Shown here piece by piece: positions 20,401 through 32,400 of a stretch of DNA of 64,000 nt. This DNA comes from Capitulum mitella (Eukaryota > Arthropoda > Thecostraca > Pollicipedomorpha > Pollicipedidae): contig CP099841.1 in assembly GCA_030062745.1 (NCBI GenBank), forward strand, positions 4,340,001 through 4,404,000, in the 5' to 3' direction. The notes beneath the pieces were generated by a model. The model ran no database searches. It worked only from the letters and a program-made list of their open reading frames with translations, and was not told where the DNA came from. The position numbers were made by a program, and so were the translations under genes. Each line of letters begins with the position of its first letter. Within the stretch, counting starts at the first letter, position 1.

Positions 20401-23400
20401 CGTCAGCGGCATAACAGCGGCCTACTGTTATGGGTGGCTCTTGCCTGGGAGGTGACAGTGCCGAGAGGAGAGCCTGCTGCAGCGGTGGCGCTGAGAGGCG
20501 GCTAAGTACTGAGGGACTGCGCAATCACAGAGCAAGACTGCGAGGACCGGGACGGAGCGGGACGGGCGCTCAGGGCTCTCCCGGGAGTAAGAATACCCTG
20601 CGAGAAGCCGCCAGACGCCCACCTTGTAGCTCTGCAGCTGGAGCTTCCACTCCTCGACGTTGGCCGTGCTCTCCTGAAGCGCGGCCGTCAGGCGGGCGTT
20701 GTTCGTCTTCAGCGTCGTCAGTTCCACCTCCCACTTTTTAGCGTTGGCCGAGCTGCGGCAGAGGATGCCCGCGCTGTCGGAGAGCTCGCGAGCGGCCGAC
20801 GACACTGCCGCCGGCGGCCCGTGACTGCTGTACGTTAAGCACGGCGAGCCGGGCATTCAGAGAACGACTAGCGGGTAGGGGATCCTCGCGTGTCCACGCG
20901 ATCAACATAACGGCGTGACCGGGGCAGCCCGCGGCCCATTCCTTTTCTCCCGCGGCTTTATTGCCGGAGCACGTTCCGAGGCAGACATCCTGTTTTTTAC
21001 ACCCCGAGGTAAACGACTCGACGGATCGAAAGCTCCTGACGAAGCCCTCTGCCGCCACGCTCCTGAGCCTGGAAAACTGCAGATGCAGCTGTCGGCCCAA
21101 TCTCGACCACACAATTTACTGCCAGCTGGAGAAATGCAACTGTTATGAGTCGTTTGAGCAACGCTGTGTATGTTACTTTTCTAAGTCGTGTTTTAAAAGC
21201 GTCCGACGCATCAGTCCACAGGTTGACCAAATGAATGTATACGTCGCTGGTAATGTATGTCAACAGTCCAGGTTCCGGGGCACTCGTCTGCGCTCAATCA
21301 GGACAATTCACCGACAAACTTGATGTCGGACCAGTTGGTGGCTCGAGATTACGTCAACGGCCCATTTTGGTTTTGTGATGAAACAACGCGATTGAACAGC
21401 CTGGCAACAAACACAGAGAAAATGCCTTGCCCGGCTTCACAGGAAAACGCTCAGCGTGCTACAATCCTCCCAGGCCATCCCATCCATACATGTGGGAAAA
21501 CACGTCCGACGACACCATTCACAGAGTTCGGTCACCTCCGCATACCAACCAAGCAGCATTGCTTGTCGCCGAATTTCTCCGACCCGAGCCGTACTACGCG
21601 TCGCGTCAGCACGCCTGACCTCCCCGCTCCCAGCGGCCGCGCTGTTGCGCCCCGGATACGGCCGGCGTGGGCCGTTCATCCCCGGCGGCGCGGCTGCGTG
21701 ATGCCGCTTCAATTCCACCGGAGAGGCGTTAGTATGCGCCCGGCCCCGACGGACGCGCCAGATTATGCATACTCCGGCCGACGCTGAAGGCCCCATCTCT
21801 GATAACGCCAGCCGGCGCCTGCCAGCTGCCCTCGGCGAATCGAGAGACGCTCCCAGGGAGAACGACTACGTCCGTCTCTATCCGAGCGATGCCCAACTAC
21901 TTCAGTCTTAGCGAACGCTATTACACACGTATGCACTCTCCGCATGGAGCGGTAATAAATATCCTGCATCCGCGTTACGCAGCTGGCACAATCATATTAC
22001 GCCAAGTGATCTACGGCGTAACATTTACAGCAGCCACTCGGCCGTTTCAACGACAGCTTTCATATCCGATGAGTTTCGTCCAGATATGGGTTACAAAAGG
22101 CGCTATACTGTAAACGTGAGACACGCTCCGCTGTCGCGATGGACGCTTGGTAGTCCGATTTCAAGGAACGCCGAGCCAAGCGACGCCAGGACGTGAACAG
22201 CTTGCACGCATGACCAAGACCAACGTTTAAAACCGACAATGGTAAAGCGCATGAAGAATCAGACAGCAGGACAACCCCGGCCGAACAAGTGACCTGCGAG
22301 TCTCACAGCCTTGGTCTCTACGTTTACCTGGCGCCCAGCGGCACAGAGCGGTCTCCAAAGTCCGGGTGCCGCACCCCTGGCCCGTGTGCGGCCCGCGCGC
22401 CGCCGTCGCCCTCACCTCTGCGCCAGGGCCAGCTTCAGCCGGTCGTTTTCGTACTTGAGCTGGGCCTCGCTGGACGAGCCCGCCTGGCTGCCCGGCTTCT
22501 CGCCCTTCTGCTCGTGCTTCGGGCTCTCCGACGGCTGCTGGCGGCACAGCGGCGTCGCGTCACGGCGGCGTCACGTCACGGCGGCTTCAGGTCGCAACCG
22601 CGGCTCAGCACAGTCGAGGCACAGCGGCCGGCGGCCGGGCACGACCCGACGCAGCGACGCCCGCGAGAAACGCGCCGGAAGGCGGCAACCGACGTCCATC
22701 CAACCCGAAGAATTACGCTCCAAACGACCAGCGTTTGACGGCTGAGGCACACGTTGCCTCTGCGAGTCTCGAGTAAAACGTCCGCTGTTACGCTACCAGG
22801 CAGAGTACAAAAAACGCATGCACGGACCATGACCGAAGAGGGACCATGCCGAACGACGCAGTGCAGAGACCGAAGAGCTGCCCAGGACAGAGGCCAACAC
22901 GAGAAGGTTCCACGTCCGAAGAGGGTGCACGACTACGGACACACGCTGTCAGAGGTTCAGCGCCGACACCGAACGCATTCGTGATGACGAACAGGTCCCC
23001 GGTCGGCGTGGCGCCGCCCTGCGGAGCGTCGAGGAGAAGCACACTGAAAACAGCCAGTCCGCGCACGAACGACTCTCTACCGGCCACCAGAAAGGTTCAA
23101 AGGCTGCAGAAGATGAGCCAGACAGGGACGATCCATTCGACACTGCCGAAGCGCAGCAGCGAGCGGACGCCAGGCGCCCACCGACCGACCACCGCCCGAC
23201 TACTCCCGACATGCAGCTACTCCGGCCGCTGCCACCGCGGCGGCGGCGCCGGCCGCCTCTCAGCGCGTGCGAGAAGAGCGGGGTCAGGGCCCTGCGCGCC
23301 GAGCAGAGCCGACGGTGGACGGGCCGCGACGACAGGACGCCGCCGTCTCGCCAGCGGCCGACGCCGAGGGCCGGCCGCGGAGAGGGCTCATGCACGGGGC

Positions 23401-26400
23401 CGGCCGCGGACCTGGGAACGGCCGCCGAGCCGGGCCGGACCCGCGCGGCGGCCGAGCAGACAGCGACGGAAGAGCCGAGGGCGGAGCGGGCCGGAGACGG
23501 GGCCGGCGTTACCTGCAGTCCGGACAGGCTGTGGCTGCGCTGGTGCAGAGCCGGGCCCTGTTTGGGGTCCGGCTCGCCGGCCGGCGGCGGCGGCAGGTAC
23601 GAGTCCACCTACAGGTCAGCAGGGGTCAACCCGGCACACCGCAGTCCACCTACAGGTCAGCAGCGGTCAACCCGGCACACCGAAGTCCACCTACAGGTCA
23701 GCAGCGGTCAACCCGGCACACCGAAGTCCACCTACAAGTTAGCAGGGGTCAACCCGTCACAGTTCACCTGCAGGTCAGCGGAGGTCAACCCAGCACACCG
23801 CAGTTCACCTACCGTCTGCAGGGGCCAATCCGGCACAGTCCACCTGCAGGTCAGCAAGGGTCAACCCGGCACACGGTACTCCCTACGACCCCCACTGCCC
23901 CAGATTCCGGCTGCAGGCATGCAGGTGCGAACCCATCCAAAATACAAAGCAGCCCCTATTAAAGCGCACGATCCACCTGCCGGGCAGGAGTCGTCAATAG
24001 CAAACACCGTCAATAAAGGGCTATCTGGGTGCTTTATGCACGCCTTGAACTGCCAGCGGCCATCTGCATTTCGGGCGTGCTTAACGCCAGCTGATCGCAC
24101 ACTGCGGCACACAGCACAGCTGCAGGAAATGCGGGTCGATTCACAATGCGGAACGTAAGTGCAGCCATCCAGCTGTCGTCAGGACCAGCAACGCCATCAC
24201 TCCATCAAAGGGTGAACTCCTCATAAAGACGGTACGCTTCTACCCACAGCACCGCCAGCTGGTCAATACGAGGCCAAATCGCGCGGCAGACACCCCGTCA
24301 TGTGCCCCCTACGGCATCCCTCGAAACGCCGCCCACAGGACGGTCCAACAAATGCATTCGGGAACACCACCCCACCGCTCGGTAACTACGCTACCGTCAG
24401 GAGCTACCGCTCGGTAACTACTCCCGTCAGCGTCGTCTAGCAGATAAGTAAAACGGGCACCTACGGCCAAGTTTCCCGCCTTCCGCTCGGAGTCACAAAG
24501 TTTCAACGTCCTCCCGGCGGCGACCTGGCTTAGCAGCTTTAGCTCTCTCCCCATCGGCCAACGACCCCCCCCCCCCTTGACACCGTTCAATCGACTGTCG
24601 GAACACCTCCAGCCGTGAACCCCCGCGGCAGCGACTGGCTGGCGGGACCGGCGGACGCGAGGCAGCCGCACGCAGCTCCTCAGCGCGTCCACAGGCCACC
24701 TGCCGGCGCCGAGTGCCAGGCCTCCCCCGCCCTCCGGGCACTGAACCCTCACCTGGTCCATCTTGACGGCGCGCGCTATGACCGGCGACGCGTTGGCGCT
24801 GGTGGTGGGCGTCGAGCTGGTGCCGTTGGTGGCCGTGCCGGCCGGCGCGTGGCGCGCCGCCTCCTTGATCTCGTGGAACTTCTCGATGAACTGCAACGGC
24901 CGGCGGCGGCGCGATTACACGGGGCAGCGGCGGACGGCGAAGCTTCCAAGGCAAACACGGGCCGAGTCCGGCCTCGGCTACCGCGGGAGGCGCTGCTTCT
25001 GACCGACGCCGGCCGGACCTGGACGCCGGACTCCGCCACGTCGGCGAGCGGACGCTCGCGTGAGCCACACACAGAGCCGGCCGAGGACCGCGAACACAGG
25101 GCGGCCGGGCGGCCGCGACCCGCGGCTTCCGACAGTCGGCCGCGGCGCCGGGCCGCCGGCCCGTTTACGAGCGGGCTCGGCGCCGGCCGCCCGACGGCGC
25201 GGCTTTAGGAGTGGCGCCGGCCCCCCGGGACGGGCCGGCGAGATGAGTCCGGTCGACCGGCGCACATCGGCGGCGGCACACCGACCCCACGCCCGGCGCC
25301 ACGCCGCGGCGCGGTACACCGACCCCCCCGTCCGGCGCCACGCCGCGGCGCGGTACACCGACCCCCCCCCCGTCCGGCGCCACACCGCGGCGCGAGGCAT
25401 CGATTTCCCCGGCCGGCGCCAGCGCCGCGGCGGGCCCGCCGACGCGGCCGACAGGGGCAGGTCGGTCCGAGCCGCGGCGCTGAGCCGCCGACTTTACGGC
25501 GAGGCTTTACGACGGCCGGCGAGGCCGCGAGGCGAGCGCCGGTCCCCCCCCCCCCGCCGACGTCCGGGACGGCGGTGAGTCGCGCCGCGCGGTCAGCGCT
25601 CCCACCTTGTTCAGCTCGGCCTCGGTGCCGAAGCCCAGGCCGTAGACGGTGTTTGCGCGCACGTCCGACCACTGGCCGAACTTCTGCGACGTCTTGGTGA
25701 ACGTCATGTTGGGCGTGATGGTGGAGTTGATGACGGCCTGCGGGGAGGGCGTACGGCGGTCAGACGCAGCGTCAGTAGGGTCGAGGACAAGAAGTCTCTA
25801 CACCGGACGGCAGACGTCCGGCACCCATGTGCTGTGAGAAGGAGCGGTCTCCCACACAGAGCTAAACAAGCATCATTTTTCAAAAAGGCATAACAGCCTT
25901 AGCGTCACTGCGAGCGCCGCCTCCAGGTCAAGTGCATCTACGTCCGAATCATCCGAACACACCACGGACACGCCGAAAAGCAGACAACTGTGGCGTAGCA
26001 AGCACAACACGCAGAATCAAGTCACCATCATTACGAGGACAAGGTGTCGCAAAACGCCCCCTTCATTCCACAGCAGTTCTGAGGCACTGGGAGGTCCCGG
26101 GAAGGGTTGGCAGACTCGGACCGGACGCCGCTGTCGGGTGAGTCCGGGTCACCGCCTGGTGCGGCAGTCTCCAGCGGGCCGGGCGGAGACCACCAGGGCA
26201 CACGCCGCGCTCAGACATGACAGGACCGCAGCAAACAGGCCCACCGTTCTCCCGGGCAAGGACGAAGCCGACGGCGAACAGGGACAGGGACAGGGGTGAG
26301 GTCTGACGGTGGACAGGGACGGGGTGAGGTCTGACGGTAGACTGGGACAGGAGGGAGGTCTGACGGTGGACAGGGACGGGGTGAGGTCTGATGGCGGACA

Positions 26401-29400
26401 GGGGCAGCAGCGAGGTCTGACGACGGACAGGGACGGGGTGAGGTCCGGCGGCGGAAAGGGACAGGACCACCTAGGTACCGACCGGTCGAGAGTTCGTCAA
26501 CAGACAGCGGGCGCACAGACTGCCCAGCCTCCACCAACAAACACCAGAGGACAAACAATCCGAACGGATCGTCCTCGATCAACCCCGGCACGCCCCGAGT
26601 CACCGCGTGACAGCGGAGTCGACAAAACCGAGCGCTTCACAGCCCACTCACGGTGGCCGTGTCGGCCGAGCGCTCATCAATAAACAGGACAGCTGGGGGA
26701 CGACCCGCCGGTCAATTCACAGTCTACCCCAGGCAACCGGCGTCACCGGACAGCCAAACAACGTCAGGGCAGCGAGGAAATCACCCACCCGACACTCAAC
26801 GGCCCACTAACGTCCACAAGGACAGACAAAGCGCCACATTCTCCCACAGCAGCGAAGACATGGACGCTATCCACGCGAGCCACTTCTCCGCACAGACACA
26901 ACACCAGCGAAGCCCACCCACCAGGCCCTCCGCAGGCCGCAGTCAGCGGCGGGACCGTGTACGGTCCGTCCGCAGCACGCAGCGGCGGTCGACCCTCCCC
27001 CGACGCCCGGCGTCGCCGAGACGTCCGACCCCGGCCGATTACCCGGCGACGCCTCCCCAGACGGGCGGCGGCAAATTGCCCGCCGGACGGCGGCCGCCGC
27101 TAGATCGGCGTCGACAGCCGGCCGCCGCGGGCCGTCCGTCGGGTGGCCACGGCGGCTCTCCGGCGGCCGGCCGGACTCCGACCCGAGCGGCGAGCGGCCG
27201 CCGCCGACCGTGACGGATCCACCGGCCGGCGTCCCTCCCCCCCCGCCCCCGCCGGCGGTGTCACGGCAGCCGCCGCCGACCCCAGTCATCGAGCCGGTCC
27301 CGGCGGGGCCGCCGGCGCCGCCCGGTCCCGCCCCCGGGAGGGCCGCGCCAAATTGCAGTGCCGGCGGCGGCAAGGTCGGATCGCTTGGCCTGATTGGGCC
27401 CATCGGGCGGCGGCTCTGACCAGGCACAGGCCGCCGCCAACGCCCGCCGTCACGGAGTCGGTTCAGTCCGCGCCGGTGGCCGGCGGCCGCGGGTTGAGCC
27501 GTCGGCGGCAGCGCCGCCGACGGCTCGTGAGGCACTTCAAGCGACCGCAAACTTCTGCACCTCGTGGTCGCACGCACTAATGGAGCAGCCGGCTTCCCGG
27601 ACATACGAAGAGGCGGGCCGGCACCCCCCCCCCCCACACACACCGAACTCACCGACAGCGCAGTTTCTCGCCGGGGGTCAGCCGTTCGGCGAGCTGAAGT
27701 GACGACTGTGGCGCTTCCACGCCGCACGTACCTTGGTGCCTTCGACGGAAATGATGCGGTGGAGATTCCGGGTCGAGTCGTAGAAGAACGAGACGGAGAC
27801 GGCCGAGGCGGACGCCGGGATCCACGACCGCTTCGTCTTGGGGTCTATGTGAAACACGTGAGCCTTGCACGAGAATATGGGCTGCTCCCTGGAACGCGAA
27901 CGGGAGGGCCGCGTCAGATTCGCCTGCCGCAATCGGCGCAGCGGCCGTTATAAATACGCCGGGATCCATACCTGAGAGTCGGCCGGCCAATCGATGGCGG
28001 CATGGGCGCGGGCCGGCGGCCGCGTCCGCCGCGGCATCGACCCAGCCAGTACTCCCGGCGGCACATCCGGCGGCCGCCACCGCCGCCGCCGCGGATACAA
28101 ACACGTCACGTGCTCTGCCGGCCGCCCGGCCGACCGCCGACCGGCCGGCAGCGCTCCGGGCCGGCGCCACGACCGGATCACAGCCAGGTCACGGCGGGGA
28201 ACAACGAGGCCCCGGCGAGGTCACGGTGAGGTCACGGTGGATAACGGCAAACTGTGACGGATCACGGCGGGGTCACGATGGGCCGGGACAGTGTCATCAT
28301 AGGTCGGGACTGAATCATGAAGGTTCGGAACGGGGTCATGAAGGGTCGGGACGAGGTCATGAAGGGTCGTGAAGGAGTCATGATGGGGCCAGGGCAAAGT
28401 CTCGAAGGGTTCAGGGTAAGCCGCGACTGGGGAGACAATGACGGGAAAGGGCGGGTCGGGGCAGGACCGCGGTCAGCACACTGCGCGACGGGGATCCGGC
28501 CAGGGACACGCGTTTAGAGGGCAGACTGTCGCGACACGCGGACACGACACCAGGGGGAATCCGGGATCGCAATGTGTGGGATATATTCTGCGAAGCCACG
28601 TCTGGCTCACGCGTCGCTGTCACCGCGCGTGCCTGAAGGTGTTGAGTGGTGTCCTGTCGTACGAACAAAACTGCCCTGTCAAAACTTTCCTTACAAAACT
28701 GGAAACTTCTAAACAAAACCCTGGTGCCAAGACACCGCGAATCACGTTCCCCAGAGCATGGAATATCTCCCAAATGGCTCCAGTTACGAGTGCAACTAAG
28801 TAGCCAACATTTACCTCGGCTCTTTCTGAAACGGCGAAACGGCCACCCGCTCAAGGACGGGGTAAAACGCGGCGCTCAGAGCCCAGCCGTCACCATGGAA
28901 ACAGCCAACTACGCCAACTAATGACGCCTTGACGCCTTCAGCCTTCCCAAAGGACGGAATCCGGCCGCCGCCTCCCCGATTATGAATCGATCGCTTAAAC
29001 GGCTGCGACAAGGAGGCGCCTTTCGAAGTCAGTCGCCGGAGCGTCATCAGGCCACTTCGACGATCGACCGCCGACGCGTCGGCAACCAGCAGAGCACCAG
29101 CACGGCTCTGACACGTTCGACGAGTGCCCAGCACGCCCCTGGTACGCTGAGCCAGCGCCCAGCACGGCGCTAAAAGGCCGGACCAGCGGCGGCCACGGGA
29201 GCGAGGTCGTGGCCCGGGCAGGGCGCCGACGCTGCGCAGTTCGCGGCCGGCGGTGCAGAGCGGGCGGGCCCCGCCCTCTCCGGCACGGCAGGGCGGGGCG
29301 GGGCGGGGCGGGGCGGCGCAGGCCAGAGACGGGAGTGGCCCACTTACGGCGCGGGAGAGCAGGCGAGGACCGGGCGGCCGCCGCAGGACAGGTCGGGGCG

Positions 29401-32400
29401 CAGCCAGGCACACGCATCGCGAGCAGATCGCAGCAAAACGCAGACACCACGGAACAGGACCGGGGAGCAGACACGCACACACCTCAAAACGGAACCGGAC
29501 AACCCTACCGCGGGACCAAACCAGGCACAGACGACCCGACAGGGCCGGAGCAGACGGACGCAGCAGCGCCGCCGGCGGCGTCTGTTTGCCGCCGGCGCGC
29601 CGCGCTCCCGCCGTCCGCGGTCCCGTCAGCTGGCCGCCCGCCCGGCCGGCGCTGAATCAACGGCGGGGGCAAACACGACGGCCGCCAGCCGGCGCAGCAC
29701 CGCCGCGCCGCCCGGCCCGACCGGCACCGGCGCGCAGCCGACGACCGCTATCGCCCGCTGCAGGCTTCCAAACAAGGCGCAACTGGCCGGTTTAAAGCGC
29801 CATCACGAAACACCATCGCGGTGCGGTGGAAACAGCAACGACATTAAAGCGTTCAGAAATCTACACCGATCCCGACGACCGAAACGTCCCAAACGCCAGC
29901 GTCTTTCTGAGATATCTGCGCCGCAGACCACTCGACACAAATCAGGACACATTCCCAGACGCCGTCGCAAAACACGGCCACTGATCTGATCCATCCCGCA
30001 CTGAAGGTCAGAAGGCTCTCCGGCCGTCTCCGGACCACAGCCCTCGGGCCGCCCCACCCGACCCGGCAGCGGCCACGGCCGGCCCGAGCCGCGGCTCGGC
30101 CGGCGCCCACCTACCGTCTGCGGCCGAGCAGCGGGCTGCAGTCGAGCGCGGGCGGCGGCTGCGGCGGCTCCGACATGCCGACGGCCACATCTCGGCACCG
30201 ACTGGCCGGCCGGCGGCGGCGGCGCGGCGAGCGGCGCACGAGCCGGCGGCGGCGGCGGCGGCGGCGGCAGCGGACCGGCACCGGCCGGGCGGCGGGCGGT
30301 GAGACGCCCCGGTCTGACTCACCGCCGGCCGAGACATGTCAACTGGCCCGCCGCCGACCGAGAGGAGCGGCGTCTGACCCCGCCGACTGACCAGGGGGTC
30401 TGATCTCACCGAGCTGTACCGCCCTGTCCATCCCGCCGACAACCACGAACGAGACGAGAGACCCCGAACCTTCAGCTCACGCAATCTCGTGAAGCCGAGA
30501 GGAAGCACCCACTCTGGTCCGTACCATCGTATCCACGCAGTGTACCGCAGGGCCGGCCACGCCCTGAACAGCAGGCGACCTCCACACCATTTCGCAGGTG
30601 CGCAAGCCTTCCGCACAGCGCCGCGGACGGACCGCGTAAAAAACCGCTTCTCCGACCGCGAATTGGCCAACTCCACCGCCGTCTGGCAGCCCAGCTGAAG
30701 CGCCGATCGGACGGTAAACGCCCCCCCCCCCCTCACCAGCTGCCCGGGAGCGGTGCTACCGCGCCGACCGCGGCTCCGCTATCGAGCGGGCCGAGAGCGG
30801 ATCTCGGCGGCCGCCGACGGGTCTAGAGTGTCATCCACACGGATGGTTCCAAACTAGTTCCGCGATAACACCCAGAAGGACGGGCGGCGGTCCGCTTAAG
30901 AGCGCGGGCTTCGCGCGGCCGAGTTATGGCGCCGCGCCGCCGCCGGGCCGCTCCGGCCGGCCTCTCGAGCCCAAACGACCGATCCGGCCGCGGCGAGATT
31001 GGACGGCTATCGATAAGCGATTTGTCAGCCTTTCAGGCCCCGCCGACGGCCGGCGTCGCGTCCGCTCGCCGGTCAAAACGCCCGCCTCCGCCGCTGACAG
31101 GCGTTGACGCGTCCGAGGCGCGACTCCCGCGCCACTTGTTGGTCCCGCGCCACGCTGGGAGTCCGGCGCACACAATGGGAGTCCGCCACTCGATCTGAAT
31201 AAATGATGGTGCAATCAGGCGGGCGAGGCGGCGCCGGGTACGAACTGTTCATAAGCAGGGGGGGGGGGGAACGAATCACCACCGGCCACGCCGCCCGCCT
31301 CCTGCCGCCTTGGCGCCCGATTAACACGTACGCCAGCACGGGCAACAATGGGCAGACACGATCGTCGGCAGCACGCCAGATCTCCGCCGGCCAACACCGC
31401 TGTCCTGCCGACGACACACGCTGTGGCGCACAGAACAGCTACATACAACCCGCCAGCTCTATTCGATGAAGACAAAGGTTCGAAAAAAATCCGTAAAGGT
31501 ACGATCTGATCCAAATAGTCAAAGGTCTGACCACTCTTGCCAAAAACCGATATTCCTCAGAAGGGCGTACCCCAACTGTTAGCACAGCGATCTTGTCCCG
31601 GCTTTCACCATCGTCATCGCAACATAGATTCCCCGTGTCTTACTTTCCGGTTCGACGACGTTCCATTTGGCCACGTACACATGGTTACTGCTGGGCAAAA
31701 TTACCATAGTTTCGCCTGGGGCCGAGCTCGTTCCGTTCGTGCTCGTGACCAAGCCATATCGTCACTCTCGGTCGTCCACCTCTCTGTTGGCCCCGCTTCA
31801 CACGTCCGTCTCCCCCCCCCCTCGGCCGACGGTCCGGCACGTCCGGCGTCCCGCCTGCCAGCCGCCGGATCGTGCAGCGCCCCGGCCGCCGCCAGGCGAT
31901 TACCATCGCAACTCAGCTGGGCGTCCGGCCGGCTGCCCGCGACGGCCGGCGGACCGCGACCACCGTGGGTCACCTACCACTCCCTCCCCCTGTCCACAGC
32001 CAATCAGGACCGAACAGCGTCCAACCGTCAGCCAAACCCGACGGCCCGGCCATAAACACGTCGACGCCGACGATCGCCACTTCCAGAGCGGGGCGAGCGG
32101 TCCCGCCCGGCCTGCCGTCCCGGCGGCGGCGCTCCGACCTGCGGTCGCAGCGGGCGGCAGCCGGCGGCGTCCCCGCTCCACGGGCGGCGGCCGGCGGCGG
32201 CCCCGCTCCACGGGCGGCGGCTCACGGCCGCGGCGGGCGGCGGACGGAGCCGGCCCTCCCGGCGGGGTCGTCGGCGGCCCCGGCGGCCTCGTCCGTCAGC
32301 GGCGGTGGCGTGCACGGAGAGAACGGCCGGCCGACGCCATTTCCGCCGCTGCCGGCCGTCGGCCGCCGCCGGCCGGTAATGGAGCGTCGACGCAGCGCAG

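Noticed and set aside
22846-24158. Overlapping 230-315 codon frames on the plus strand
   Set aside because: They run antisense through Homer exon 5 and its acceptor repeats. The periodic peptide is a by-product of the 41-bp array.
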